Below are positions 8,155 through 17,184 of a DNA stretch of 64,000 nt, piece by piece; the first letter of the stretch is position 1; the number at the start of each line of letters is the position of its first letter. The notes under the pieces were generated by a model that saw only the letters and a list, made by a program, of their open reading frames with translations, ran no database searches and was not told the origin of the DNA. Made by a program: the position numbers and the translations under genes. This stretch comes from Hyphomicrobiales bacterium (GTDB lineage Bacteria > Pseudomonadota > Alphaproteobacteria > Rhizobiales > Rhizobiaceae): positions 29,634 to 93,633 of the forward strand of contig UBYX01000017.1 of assembly GCA_900469955.1 (NCBI GenBank). The letters are read 5' to 3'.

Positions 8155-9042
8155 CTACTCCGCCGGCAGCGTCACGTCTTCCGCCGGACGGACACGCAGC
8201 CGGGTGATACGGTTCTTCTCCCGCTTCATGACGATGAACCGTTTGCCGTAGAAGGTGAACGCCTGCCGCTCTTCCGGAATAAGCTTCGATTCGTGAATGA
8301 CGAGGCCGGCGATGGTCGTCGCTTCCGTGTCGGGCAAGCTCCAGTCGAGCGCGCGATTCAGGTCACGGATCGGCACCGAACCGTCGACCACAATGGAACC
8401 GTCCGCCTCCTGGCGCACGCCCTGGATCTCGATATCGTGCTCGTCGGCAATATCGCCAACGATCTCCTCGAGAATATCCTCCAGGGTAACGATACCCTGC
8501 ACCTCGCCGTATTCGTCGACGACGACCGCGAAATGCACCTTGCGACGCAGGAAGGCGTTCAACTGATCCTTGAGGCTCGTGCTGTCAGGCACGAACCATG
8601 GCTTTTGGGCGATTTTGACGATTTCGATGCTTTCCGGCTGCACATTCTGGTCTGCAAGCGCGCGGAGCAGGTCCTTGGCGTGCACGACGCCGATGATGTT
8701 TTCCGTCGAGCTCCGCCAGACCGGCATGCGGGTATAGGGACTTTCGAGCACCGTCCGCACCACGACTTCCGGCGGGTCGTCGGCATTGATCGCCCGCATC
8801 GCCGTACGGTGCTTCATGACATCCGAGACCTCAAGTTCTTCGAGTTCGAAGAGGCCGCTCAGACGGTCGCGGTCCTGCCGGTCGAAATTGCGGTCGCGAT
8901 GCATCGCATCGAGCGTCGCATGAAGATCGTCATGGCTGGAGAGCGTAAGAGTCTCCTGCGACAGAGAAACGCCGAACGAACGAAGAAGCCCGCGAATCAC
9001 CGCGTTGACAGCGCGCGAAAGCAGGCTTCCCTTGGATGTCAT
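8155..9042 (-). CDS. CorC/HlyC-type CBS-domain protein lacking the DUF21 membrane domain
   Basis: A 295-residue protein with a CBS pair (about residues 70-190; EVSDVMKHRTAMRAINADDPPEVVV, PYTRMPVWR, FAVVVDEYGEVQGIVTLEDILEEIVGDI) and a CorC_HlyC domain at the C-terminus (about 205-285). It starts MTSKGSLLSRAVNAVIRGLLRSFG, which looks like the tail of the DUF21 membrane domain in homologues as I recall them, but the four-helix DUF21 itself is missing. The start codon overlaps the aroB stop (ATGA), leaving no room for one. E. coli CorC has the same short architecture, so it may work as a soluble partner in Mg/Co handling. Whether this is a deletion or the family state is the open point. Confidence 0.88.
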   Translation of the reverse strand: MTSKGSLLSRAVNAVIRGLLRSFGVSLSQETLTLSSHDDLHATLDAMHRDRNFDRQDRDRLSGLFELEELEVSDVMKHRTAMRAINADDPPEVVVRTVLESPYTRMPVWRSSTENIIGVVHAKDLLRALADQNVQPESIEIVKIAQKPWFVPDSTSLKDQLNAFLRRKVHFAVVVDEYGEVQGIVTLEDILEEIVGDIADEHDIEIQGVRQEADGSIVVDGSVPIRDLNRALDWSLPDTEATTIAGLVIHESKLIPEERQAFTFYGKRFIVMKREKNRITRLRVRPAEDVTLPAE

Positions 9043-10181
9043 TTCGGCCGCTTTTCCTCCAGAAATCCGAGAACCTCGGAAGACGGCACGTCGTCGGCAA
9101 CGAATGACTGGCCGATCCCGCGCGTCAGAATGAAGGTAAGCTTGCCGCTCTTGACCTTTTTGTCCTGCGTGATCGCCTCCAGAAGCCTCTCGGTCGGCGG
9201 CAATTCGCCGGGTATGTCATTCATCGAGGTCGGCAATCCGGCGGCCTTCAGGTGTGCTGCGACGCGCTGGGCATCGTCCGGGCTCGCGAGGTTGAGCCGT
9301 GCGGAGAACTGATGCGCCAGCACCATTCCAATCGCCACCCCCTCGCCATGCACAAGCCGGCTGCTGTCATAGTCGGTCGCCGCTTCCAATGCATGTCCGA
9401 ACGTATGGCCAAGGTTGAGAAGGGCGCGCCGGCCGGTCTCGCGTTCGTCTTCCACGACGACATCGGCCTTTGCCTGGCAGCTCACGGCGATCGCCTCGAT
9501 CCGCTCCGGCCCACCTTCGAAAACATGCTTCCAGTTCTTCTCGAGCCAGACGAAGAAATCCGGCTTGTCGATCAGTCCGTATTTGGCAACTTCCGCATAA
9601 CCGGCGCGGAACTCCCGCTCGGAAAGCGTATCCAGCGCGGACGTATCGGCAAGGACGAGGTCGGGCTGGTGGAAGACGCCGAGCAGGTTCTTGCCGTGGC
9701 GGGTGTTCACGCCGGTCTTGCCGCCCACGGACGAATCGACCTGCGCCAGAAGCGTGGTCGGGATCTGCACGAAGCGCACGCCCCGCCGCACGATGCCGGC
9801 GGCAAAGCCGGCGAGATCGCCGATCACGCCGCCGCCGAGCGCAATCACCGCATCGTTTCGTTCGATCCGCGCCGAAAGCACCATGTCGGTAACTGTCGCA
9901 AGGTGCTCCAGGCTCTTGGTCTTTTCCCCCGCCGGCAATGTCAGCGATACGGCCTCGATGCCATCCGTCTGCAGGCTGTCCATCAGCGCTTCCAGATAAA
10001 GCGGCGCGACGTGTTCGTCCGTGATGATCGCAGCCTTTCGGCCCCTTAGCCGCGACGTGATCTCGCCGCCGGCGCGGCCAATCAGCCCGGGCCCGATCAG
10101 TATATCGTAGGCCCGCTCGCCGAGCGGTACATGCACGACACGTTCCAGCGGGCGGTCTGGCGATCGGGACGACATATTCAT
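9039..10181 (-). CDS. aroB: 3-dehydroquinate synthase
   Basis: A 380-residue NAD- and metal-dependent enzyme that converts DAHP to 3-dehydroquinate, step two of the shikimate pathway. Visible signatures include AVIALGGGVIGDLAGFAAGIVRRG, FVQIPTTLLAQVDSSVGGKTGVN, metal-binding GYAEVAKYGLI and LNLGHTFGHALE, and the late DKKVKSGKLTF. The ATG at 10181 overlaps the aroK stop by one base (TAATG), and its own stop overlaps the CorC-like start (ATGA). The three genes are therefore almost certainly one translationally coupled unit, aroK-aroB-corC-like. Confidence 0.98.
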   Translation of the reverse strand: MNMSSRSPDRPLERVVHVPLGERAYDILIGPGLIGRAGGEITSRLRGRKAAIITDEHVAPLYLEALMDSLQTDGIEAVSLTLPAGEKTKSLEHLATVTDMVLSARIERNDAVIALGGGVIGDLAGFAAGIVRRGVRFVQIPTTLLAQVDSSVGGKTGVNTRHGKNLLGVFHQPDLVLADTSALDTLSEREFRAGYAEVAKYGLIDKPDFFVWLEKNWKHVFEGGPERIEAIAVSCQAKADVVVEDERETGRRALLNLGHTFGHALEAATDYDSSRLVHGEGVAIGMVLAHQFSARLNLASPDDAQRVAAHLKAAGLPTSMNDIPGELPPTERLLEAITQDKKVKSGKLTFILTRGIGQSFVADDVPSSEVLGFLEEKRPK

Positions 10182-10780
10182 TAGAACTCACCTTCACTGG
10201 CACGATTGCCGATGGCAACGATGGCGGCCAGCACCGCGTTGGCCATCACTTCCTTGCGGACATTCTCCGACCGGACGGTCAGATCTGCCTCGGCATAGAT
10301 CGGATATCGCTGGTTCATCAGATTCTCGAGCGTCTGCTTCGGGTTCTCGGTCTTGAGCAACGGTCGATGGTCGCGTTTGTTCACCCGTTCCCACAGGATA
10401 TCGAGATCGGCTTTCAGCCAGACCGAGATACCGCCCGCCTTGATCTGTCGGCGGGTATTCTCGTTGATGAAGGCGCCGCCGCCGGTGGAGACAACGCGTG
10501 GGCCATTCCTAAGGAGCCGCTCGATGACGCGCGTTTCCAATGCCCGGAACTCCACCTCCCCATAGGCTGCGAAGAGTTCGCTGATCGTCATGCGCGAAAC
10601 CTTCTCGATCTCCGCATCGGTATCGATGAACGGGATCGACAGGCTCTGCGCCACCAGGCGGCCGATCACCGATTTTCCGGCGCCCATAAGGCCGACGAAA
10701 ATCAGGTTGCGCGATCCGAGCACGGCGCGCGCCTGTTCGCTGAGTGTCGGGTCGGCGGAGGTAGCAACTTCAGTCATCAT
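10181..10780 (-). CDS. aroK: shikimate kinase
   Basis: A 199-residue P-loop kinase phosphorylating shikimate at the 3-hydroxyl. Walker A GLMGAGKS is at residues 30-37, the shikimate-binding Asp cluster FIDTDAEIE follows, then GEVEFRALE, VVSTGGGAF and the lid RDHRPLLK. The protein has an N-terminal extension of about 25 residues before the first strand, usual for rhizobial AroK. Two adjacent ATGs (10780, 10777) are the likely starts; the frame extends to 10828 but without support. It leads the aroK-aroB-corC-like unit and is divergent from the 52-residue membrane protein gene at 10922. Confidence 0.97.
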   Translation of the reverse strand: MMTEVATSADPTLSEQARAVLGSRNLIFVGLMGAGKSVIGRLVAQSLSIPFIDTDAEIEKVSRMTISELFAAYGEVEFRALETRVIERLLRNGPRVVSTGGGAFINENTRRQIKAGGISVWLKADLDILWERVNKRDHRPLLKTENPKQTLENLMNQRYPIYAEADLTVRSENVRKEVMANAVLAAIVAIGNRASEGEF

Positions 10781-10921
10781 CGTAGTCCGTTTGAAAAACG
10801 GTATCGACAAATGCTTGGGCAGCGTCAAGTCATCGCCCCCAAAGACGATGGAGGATTGTTTGTTCTTGTGGTTCGGTAAACCTTTATCGATATATTGCGT
10901 CGCAACGTCACGGAGTTCCCG

Positions 10922-11080
10922 ATGCCCACCCTTTTCCGCTTCCTGTTCGTGCTGGCCGTGATTGGGGGCATCGTCTATGGAAGCATGGTGGCCCTCGTGA
11001 CACTGGTGGAACCGCGCGAGCGCGACGTCACGGTACGCATTCCGTCAGAGCGGCTTAACCCGGCTCCCGCGCGGAAGTAG
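10922..11080 (+). CDS. small single-helix membrane protein
   Basis: A 52-residue protein, MPTLFRFLFVLAVIGGIVYG..., with one long hydrophobic helix (residues 4-29) and a short polar tail containing EPRERDVTVRIPSERL. I recall short proteins of this kind just upstream of xerD in rhizobia, often without an assigned function. The ATG at 10922 has GGAG 6 bases upstream, better than the TTG at 10895. It ends 12 bases before xerD and is probably co-transcribed with it. No function can be given. Confidence 0.75.
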   Translation: MPTLFRFLFVLAVIGGIVYGSMVALVTLVEPRERDVTVRIPSERLNPAPARK

Positions 11081-11092
11081 CGAAAGACAGCG

Positions 11093-12037
11093 ATGGCCGA
11101 CCTTTCCCGCGCCCATATCGAAGCCTTTCTGGAAATGATGAGCGCTGAGAGGGGCGCCGCCGGCAATACGCTGGCTTCATACGAACGCGACCTTGAAGAC
11201 CTCCATTCCTTCCTGGCTTCGATCGGGACTTCGCCGCTGGCCGCCGTGAGCAATAGCCTTTCAGCCTATCTCACCCACCTCAGCAAACAGGGTTTTGCCG
11301 CATCCTCCCAGGCAAGACGGCTCTCCGCCATGCGGCAGTTCTACAAGTTCCTTTATGCGGAGGGCCTGCGGGGCGATGATCCGACGGCAATCCTCGACGC
11401 GCCCAAGAAGGGCCGGACGCTGCCGAAGACAATGAGCGAGGACGAGGTCACGCGGCTGCTGGAGCTTGCGGCCAGGGAGGCCGGCGAACCCGGACCCGAA
11501 CAGCTCGCACGCGTCAGAATGCTGGCACTGCTTGAACTTCTCTATGCCACCGGCATGCGCGTCAGCGAACTCGTATCGCTGCCGGTAAAGGTCCTCGATC
11601 AGGAAGGCCGGTTTCTGATCATCAAGGGAAAAGGCAACAAGGAGCGTCTGGTCCCGCTCTCTCGCTCCGCGATCGCCGCCCTCAAGACCTATAAGGGCTT
11701 TCGACAGGCCGCGCTCGCCAAGACCGGCGACAGTCCCTGGCTCTTCCCTTCCGCCGGCAAGGAGGGCTACCTGCCGCGGCAAGTTTTCGCCCGCGATCTC
11801 AAGGCACTTGCCGCCCGGGCGGGACTTAGAGCCGCCGCAATCTCCCCGCATGTGATGCGCCACGCCTTTGCCAGCCATCTTTTGCAGAACGGGGCGGACC
11901 TTCGCGTGGTGCAGGAACTGCTTGGACATTCAGACATTTCCACCACGCAGATCTACACACATGTATTGGAAGAACGGCTGCGGGAACTGGTGGAAACGCA
12001 TCACCCTCTTGCAAAACAGGCCAAAAACCGGGATTAG
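11093..12037 (+). CDS. xerD: site-specific tyrosine recombinase XerD
   Basis: A 314-residue tyrosine recombinase that, with XerC, resolves chromosome dimers at dif. The N-terminal SAM-like domain covers about residues 1-95 and the catalytic domain 115-300. Catalytic residues visible are R156 (GMRVSEL), K180 (KGKGNKE), H253 and R256 (HVMRH), H279 (LLGHS) and the nucleophile Y288 (TQIYTH). The long linker [17 protein letters not shown] matches XerD rather than XerC. The partner XerC is also in this window, at 59990. It follows the small membrane protein by 12 bases and precedes accA by 62 bases. Confidence 0.96.
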   Translation: MADLSRAHIEAFLEMMSAERGAAGNTLASYERDLEDLHSFLASIGTSPLAAVSNSLSAYLTHLSKQGFAASSQARRLSAMRQFYKFLYAEGLRGDDPTAILDAPKKGRTLPKTMSEDEVTRLLELAAREAGEPGPEQLARVRMLALLELLYATGMRVSELVSLPVKVLDQEGRFLIIKGKGNKERLVPLSRSAIAALKTYKGFRQAALAKTGDSPWLFPSAGKEGYLPRQVFARDLKALAARAGLRAAAISPHVMRHAFASHLLQNGADLRVVQELLGHSDISTTQIYTHVLEERLRELVETHHPLAKQAKNRD

Positions 12038-12099
12038 AGGCGCCAAACCGAAAGTGGGAACCCTCTTGTTCCCGAGATAACAACCGGAAACCGGATCTC

Positions 12100-13053
12100 A
12101 TGCAGACCTATCTCGATTTCGAAAAGCCAATCTCTGACCTCGAGGGCAAGATCCACGAGCTCAAAAAGCTTGCCTCGGAAGACGAGAGCATCGACACGTC
12201 CGAAGAGATCGGCAGGCTCGAAAGCCGGGTCAGGGAAGCGACCCGGGAAATCTACGCCAAGCTTGGCGCCTGGGAAAAAACACAGGTCGCGCGGCATCCG
12301 CAGCGTCCTCACTTCGTCGACTATGCCGCCAAGCTGTTCACGGACTTCACGCCGCTTGCCGGCGATCGCAATTTCGGCGAGGACGCCGCCATCCAATCCG
12401 GCCTTGCCCGCTTCAACGGCATGCCGGTAGCCGTCATCGGCCAGGAAAAGGGCCATGACACCAAGACGCGTCTCAAGCACAATTTCGGCAGCCCCCGCCC
12501 GGAAGGTTATCGCAAGGCGATCCGTGTCATGGAAATGGCCGACCGTTTCGGCCTGCCTGTGATCACTCTGGTGGATACCGCCGGCGCCTATCCGGGAGTC
12601 GGCGCCGAAGAGCGTGGCCAGGCGGAGGCAATCGCCCGCTCTACCGAGATGTGCCTTGCCGTCAAGGTCCCGATGATTTCCATCGTCATCGGCGAAGGCG
12701 GCTCCGGCGGAGCGATCGCGATCGCCACCGGCAATCGCGTCTACATGCTCGAGCATGCCATCTATTCGGTCATTTCCCCGGAAGGTGCCGCCTCCATTCT
12801 CTGGCGTGATTCGACCCGCGCCCGCGAGGCGGCGACGAACATGAAGATCACTGCCGAAGACCTGAAGGGACTGGGCATCATCGACGAGATCATCCCCGAA
12901 CCACTCGGCGGCGCGCATCGCGAGCCCGACACGGTGATCGCCGCGACCGGCAAGGTGATCGCTTCGGCGCTCCAGGACATGAGCAACCTTTCGGGCGAAG
13001 AATTGAGGGCCGCGCGCCGCCAGAAATTCCTCGATATCGGCCGCAACCTCTGA
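12100..13053 (+). CDS. accA: acetyl-CoA carboxylase carboxyltransferase subunit alpha
   Basis: A 317-residue protein beginning [18 protein letters not shown], typical of AccA. The carboxyltransferase core shows [40 protein letters not shown] and the oxyanion-hole region [15 protein letters not shown]. With AccD it transfers carboxyl from biotin on AccB to acetyl-CoA, the first committed step of fatty-acid synthesis. AccD is not in the window, as is usual. The start has no strong Shine-Dalgarno beyond GAAACC. A hairpin at 13143-13178 may end the transcript. Confidence 0.98.
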   Translation: MQTYLDFEKPISDLEGKIHELKKLASEDESIDTSEEIGRLESRVREATREIYAKLGAWEKTQVARHPQRPHFVDYAAKLFTDFTPLAGDRNFGEDAAIQSGLARFNGMPVAVIGQEKGHDTKTRLKHNFGSPRPEGYRKAIRVMEMADRFGLPVITLVDTAGAYPGVGAEERGQAEAIARSTEMCLAVKVPMISIVIGEGGSGGAIAIATGNRVYMLEHAIYSVISPEGAASILWRDSTRAREAATNMKITAEDLKGLGIIDEIIPEPLGGAHREPDTVIAATGKVIASALQDMSNLSGEELRAARRQKFLDIGRNL

Positions 13054-13142
13054 TCGCTCGACGTTTGTCGCCGACGCAGCCAAATTTAGCCATATTGCTG
13101 ATAACAGTGAAACTGGGACGGTTTCTCTAGACAGGCGCACTG

Positions 13143-13178
13143 AAGCGGTTAAGAAGATGTAAAGCTTACCGCTTTATT
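13143..13178 (+). terminator. hairpin between accA and the L,D-transpeptidase gene
   Basis: AAGCGGT-T-AAG pairs with CTT-ACCGCTT (one bulged base) across an 11-base loop and is followed by TATTG. It lies about 90 bases after accA and could act as a weak terminator or as the leader of the next gene. Confidence 0.4.
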
Positions 13179-13233
13179 GATCATAGCCAGTACCGAACCC
13201 GGTCAACGTTCCAAGTTCATGTGGTCCGTCTCG

Positions 13234-14517
13234 ATGCGCCTGAAACACATCGCTCTCGCCCTTCTCGTCGCGACTGCCCTTACGGGCTGCAATGATACCC
13301 TCGATTCCGCAAGTATTGACCTCAAGAGCGTCAAGAACAAGGTCGAGCAGCCGCTGCCTTCCCGCATCGTTGCGGAAATGCAGAAGAAGAACATGCCGCG
13401 CACTTCGCCGATCATGATCCGCATCTTCAAGGAAGAAGGTGTACTGGAGGTCTGGAAGGCGAAGGCCGACAATCGCTTCGACGTGATCGCCAGCTACCAG
13501 ATCTGCGCCTGGTCGGGGAAGCTCGGTCCGAAAGTCAAGGAAGGCGACCGTCAGGCGCCCGAAGGTTTCTACAACCTGACGCCGGCGCACCTGAACCCCA
13601 ATTCGAAATATTACCTCGCCATCAACACCGGCTTCCCGAATCGCTACGATCAGGCAAACGGACGCAGCGGTTCGAACCTGATGATCCATGGCGCCTGTTC
13701 GTCGTCCGGCTGCTATTCCATGACCGACGAGCAGGTTCTGGAAATCTACGCATTTGCCCGCGATGCGTTCAAGGGCGGCCAGACCTCGGTGCAGCTTCAG
13801 GCCTTCCCGTTCCGGATGACGGCGGAAAACATGGTACGTCACCGCGACAATCCGAATTACGATTTCTGGAAGATGGTAAAGGTTGGCTACGACCATTTCG
13901 AAGTCACCAAACGTCCGCCGGAGGTGGCCGTCTGCGAAAAGAAATATGTGTTCAACCAGCAGCTTGACGGCAGCGGCAAGTTCGGCCCGGCTACTGCGGC
14001 CTGCCCGCCGATGTCCACACCGCCGGCGCTTGCAAGCGCATTGACATCCTACGGCAAGACCTACGAGGTCGCCTACCAGAAAGCCGTCGACAAATTCGAG
14101 GGCAAGGTCTGGTATGAACCGACGGAAGCCGAACGCAAGGCAGTGGTTGCCGCCAAGCGCAAGGGCCGCGAACTGGCTTACGCCCCGACCGGCACTTCGC
14201 TCGAAGCCGGCAAGCTGATGAGCGAAGCAGAGTTCAAGGAAATGATGGAAAAGCGGATGGCAGCGGCCCAGCCGAAGCCTGCCAATACCGTGCTTGCTTC
14301 CGCCGCCCCTTCGCCGCGCGCTGCGACTGCCACCGAACGCATGAAGCAGGAGCGCCTGCCGGGCGACAACGCACCTGCCTCCACTGCGACCGTCGCTTCT
14401 GCTCAGGGCACCACGACCACGGTTCCGATTCCCGCACAGAACCCGCTTGCCTACGCGGCACCGCCTATCACCGAAGAGAAGAAGAAGCCGTTCTGGAAGT
14501 TCTGGAGCAAGGAGTGA
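13234..14517 (+). CDS. L,D-transpeptidase (YkuD) family lipoprotein
   Basis: A protein of about 427 residues. The N-terminus MRLKHIALALLVATALTGC is a lipoprotein signal with lipobox LTGC (Cys 19). The catalytic region carries the YkuD motif HG-x6-C: H152 and nucleophile C160 (HGACSSSGCYS). L,D-transpeptidases cross-link peptidoglycan or attach proteins to it. A Pro/Ala/Thr-rich, probably disordered C-terminal third (about 330-415) ends in a basic EEKKKPFWKFWSKE tail. The start could also be the ATG at 13219; 13234 gives the cleaner signal. The gene overlaps the next one by four bases (GTGA). Confidence 0.85.
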   Translation: MRLKHIALALLVATALTGCNDTLDSASIDLKSVKNKVEQPLPSRIVAEMQKKNMPRTSPIMIRIFKEEGVLEVWKAKADNRFDVIASYQICAWSGKLGPKVKEGDRQAPEGFYNLTPAHLNPNSKYYLAINTGFPNRYDQANGRSGSNLMIHGACSSSGCYSMTDEQVLEIYAFARDAFKGGQTSVQLQAFPFRMTAENMVRHRDNPNYDFWKMVKVGYDHFEVTKRPPEVAVCEKKYVFNQQLDGSGKFGPATAACPPMSTPPALASALTSYGKTYEVAYQKAVDKFEGKVWYEPTEAERKAVVAAKRKGRELAYAPTGTSLEAGKLMSEAEFKEMMEKRMAAAQPKPANTVLASAAPSPRAATATERMKQERLPGDNAPASTATVASAQGTTTTVPIPAQNPLAYAAPPITEEKKKPFWKFWSKE

Positions 14518-14747
14518 GCGTGACGACCGAAGGCCTCTATGATTTGAGAGGCCTGAAGTGTCCCCTGCCCGTGCTGAAGACCCGGCGCCGGCTCAAGGAA
14601 ATGCCCAGCGGCGCCGAACTCATGATCGAGACCACGGACCCGCTGGCCGGGATCGACATCCCGCATTTCTGCAGCCAGGAAGGCCACCAGATCATCTTAT
14701 CGGAAAAGACCGAAACCGGTCATCGCTTCCTGATCCGCAAGGGCTGA
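14514..14747 (+). CDS. TusA-like sulfurtransferase
   Basis: A 77-residue SirA/TusA-fold protein starting at a GTG that overlaps the upstream stop (GTGA). It carries the family motif LRGLKCPLPVLKTRR, with the sulfur-carrying Cys at residue 16 in a CPxP setting, and ends with a typical EKTETGHRFLIRK strand. TusA proteins relay persulfide sulfur in tRNA 2-thiouridine and cofactor synthesis. Whether this one belongs to the tRNA pathway or a different relay is not visible. It converges with the CobW gene, 3 bases between stops. Confidence 0.85.
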   Translation: MSVTTEGLYDLRGLKCPLPVLKTRRRLKEMPSGAELMIETTDPLAGIDIPHFCSQEGHQIILSEKTETGHRFLIRKG

Positions 14748-14750
14748 CCC

Positions 14751-15914
14751 CTACATGCGCAGGCCCGGCACGGCGAGCGGATTGTCTTCCAGCGCCGCAC
14801 GGTCGGGGCGGTCGACACGCGGCTGGCCGGTGAAGGCGGCGAAGAGATCCGAAACGAAAGCCTCCGGCAACCCTTGCGTAATCAGCACCATCCGGGTGCG
14901 CCGGTCGGATCCGTCCGGCCATTTCGCCAGACGCTGTGGCGGATGGAAAACGCTCTGCACTCCGTGCAGCACGAGCGGTCGGTCCGGATTGTCAGACAGC
15001 GCCACGACCGCCTTCATCCGCAGCAATTTCTCCCCATGCGCCGAACGCAGAAGGTCGGTGAACATCTCGATCGCCATCGGGTCGATCGGCTTGTCGTGAA
15101 CGATCGAAAACGAGCGGATGTCATCCCCGTGGCGGTTTACATCGTGGTGATGATGGTGATGGTGCCCGTGATGATCATGGTGATGGTGCTCTTGATCATG
15201 GCCGTGATCATGATGGTCGTCGCCGTGGCTTTCATTCGCCAGCTCGTCACGCAGCCAGCGATCCACGTCGGCGATCTTGGTTGCCGGATCGTAGAGGCCG
15301 TTCTCGAGGATCGCCGCCACGCCGGCTTCTTCGCTGTCGCCATCCACCATCGGCGCGCGCGGATTGAGCGTCGCGAGACGCGCCCTCAGAGCGCCGATCT
15401 GCGCCGCATTCGCCATGGAAAGCTTCGAAATGACCAGCCTGTCCGCCACTGCAGCCTGCTTCACTGCCTCCGGATGACGGTCGAGCGTCGAAAGTCCGTT
15501 CACCGCATCGACCAGCGTCACGACGCCGTCGAGCTCGAAGTTCTGTGCTATGACCGGGTTGCCCATCACCGACTGCATGACCGGCGCCGGATCGGCAAGG
15601 CCGGTCGTCTCGATCACCACCCGGCGGATCGGCTTCAGGCGGCCCGTCTGGATGCCGTCCATCATATAGGCAAGCGTATCGACGAGTTCTCCCCGGACCG
15701 TGCAGCAGAGGCAACCGTTGGAAAGCTCCACCAGTGCGTCGCCTGACGCTTCGACGAGGAAATTGTCGATGCCGACCTCGCCGAATTCATTGATGATGAC
15801 GGCTGTGTCGCTGGTGCTCGGGTCCTTGAGGATGCGATTGAGAAGCGTCGACTTTCCGGCACCGAGAAAGCCGGTGAGGATGGAAACCGGGATTCGGTTG
15901 CGGATAGAAGACAT
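14751..15914 (-). CDS. CobW/COG0523 GTP-binding metallochaperone, His-rich
   Basis: A 387-residue G3E GTPase. Walker A GFLGAGKST is at residues 15-23, the metal-site motif GCLCC at 67-71 (C68, C70, C71), and the G-motif switch ETTGLADP follows. A His/Asp-rich insert occupies about residues 229-268 and can bind several metal ions. The C-terminal CobW_C domain includes RMKAVVALSDNPDRPLVLHGVQ. COG0523 proteins deliver Zn, Co or other metals to client enzymes. The gene is 15 bases behind the D,D-carboxypeptidase gene on the same strand, and is not next to cobalamin genes, so a zinc role (ZNG1/YciC-like) is more likely than cobalt. No Zur box was recognised. Confidence 0.9.
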   Translation of the reverse strand: MSSIRNRIPVSILTGFLGAGKSTLLNRILKDPSTSDTAVIINEFGEVGIDNFLVEASGDALVELSNGCLCCTVRGELVDTLAYMMDGIQTGRLKPIRRVVIETTGLADPAPVMQSVMGNPVIAQNFELDGVVTLVDAVNGLSTLDRHPEAVKQAAVADRLVISKLSMANAAQIGALRARLATLNPRAPMVDGDSEEAGVAAILENGLYDPATKIADVDRWLRDELANESHGDDHHDHGHDQEHHHHDHHGHHHHHHHDVNRHGDDIRSFSIVHDKPIDPMAIEMFTDLLRSAHGEKLLRMKAVVALSDNPDRPLVLHGVQSVFHPPQRLAKWPDGSDRRTRMVLITQGLPEAFVSDLFAAFTGQPRVDRPDRAALEDNPLAVPGLRM

Positions 15915-15929
15915 GATCTATTCCAATGC

Positions 15930-17033
15930 TCAGAAAGTCGGGCGCGGCTGCGGGATCGGCACGTTCGCGATCTCGTTCGTGCCCGCAGTCGCGGCAACCG
16001 GCTCGCTTCCCGGAATAAGCCCTGCGAAGCTGTAGACCGGCGGCCGGGTCATCTCGTGGATATAAGGCGAATGCATCACCGTCCGGCCGGCATCGTCGCG
16101 GTTCTCGCTACGCACCTTGGCGGCCTTCGGGTTGCAGATCTCGGCGCTGACATCGTTGACCGCAGCCGTATTGCCATAGGGGGCAAGCGACGAAAGCGGC
16201 ACGCCTTCGCCGGATGAGGCCATCAGCCCCTGCTGCAGGAGATTGGCGGAATCATCCGCGCGCCCCGCGAGGCTGTCCGATCCCAGGACGACGGAGATCA
16301 CCGTACGGCCGTCGCGCGTCGCAGACGAGACCTGATTGAAACCCGAGGCGCAAATGAAGCCGGTCTTCATGCCGTCGGCACCGTCGAAACGCCCGATCAG
16401 GGTATTGTAGTTCGGATAGTCCTTCTTGCCGGTGCTGATCCCTTCCAGGGAGAAGTAGCCCTGATATTCCGGGAACTCGCGCTTCAGCTGAAGCGCCAGC
16501 ACGGCGAGGTCGCGGGCGGTGGTATATTGCCCTTTGCCCGGCAACCCGTGGGGATTGATGAAGCGGGTCGAGTTCATGCCGAGACGCGTCGCTTCGCTGT
16601 TCATCAGGGCGACGAACTGATCGACCGAACCGCCGACCGTTTCCGCAACCGAGACGGCAATGTCATTGGCTGATTTCACGAGCAGGATCTTGAGCGCGCT
16701 ATCCATCGTGAGCTTGGAGCCGGGTTTGAAGTACATCTTGCTCGCCGGCTGGTCGGCAGCCTTCTTGCTCATGACAACAGGCGTATCCAGCGCAAGCTTT
16801 CCGCTCTTCAGCGCCTTGAAGGTGACATAGGCCGTCATCAGCTTGGTCAGCGATGCCGGATACCATTTCCGGAACGCGTCCTCATGGGCGATTACCCGGC
16901 CGGTGCGGACATCGACCACCATCTTCGGATTGGCCGCCGCACTGCCGGCAGAGACAAGAAGGCCGAAGGCCACCACAGTTGAGATCGTCCGGGTGGAAAA
17001 CCCGGAGCGGATGCGAGAAATCGGCAAGATCAT
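15930..17033 (-). CDS. D-alanyl-D-alanine carboxypeptidase (low-MW PBP)
   Basis: A 367-residue serine D,D-carboxypeptidase. A signal sequence ends near SAGSAAA (about residue 34). The three penicillin-binding motifs are present: SLTK (S61-K64), SAN (121-123) and KTG (223-225). It trims the terminal D-Ala of peptidoglycan stem peptides in the periplasm. The C-terminal domain differs from E. coli DacA and ends with IPGSEPVAATAGTNEIANVPIPQPRPTF, a Pro-rich tail and no clear amphipathic anchor helix. It is divergent from the M20 amidohydrolase gene and probably cotranscribed with the downstream CobW gene (15-base gap). Confidence 0.93.
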   Translation of the reverse strand: MILPISRIRSGFSTRTISTVVAFGLLVSAGSAAANPKMVVDVRTGRVIAHEDAFRKWYPASLTKLMTAYVTFKALKSGKLALDTPVVMSKKAADQPASKMYFKPGSKLTMDSALKILLVKSANDIAVSVAETVGGSVDQFVALMNSEATRLGMNSTRFINPHGLPGKGQYTTARDLAVLALQLKREFPEYQGYFSLEGISTGKKDYPNYNTLIGRFDGADGMKTGFICASGFNQVSSATRDGRTVISVVLGSDSLAGRADDSANLLQQGLMASSGEGVPLSSLAPYGNTAAVNDVSAEICNPKAAKVRSENRDDAGRTVMHSPYIHEMTRPPVYSFAGLIPGSEPVAATAGTNEIANVPIPQPRPTF

Positions 17034-17184
17034 CCCTCGTTCGAAACAGCTTAACGAGTGTGGCGCATATGCGGCCTATGTGGCCAAGCAATGGCAAAGA
17101 ACATGGATTGCGTCAATCAGGATGGGCACTATCTTCGGGGGAGGACGATTCATATCCGCGTGAGTAACGAGAACAGGATACATT

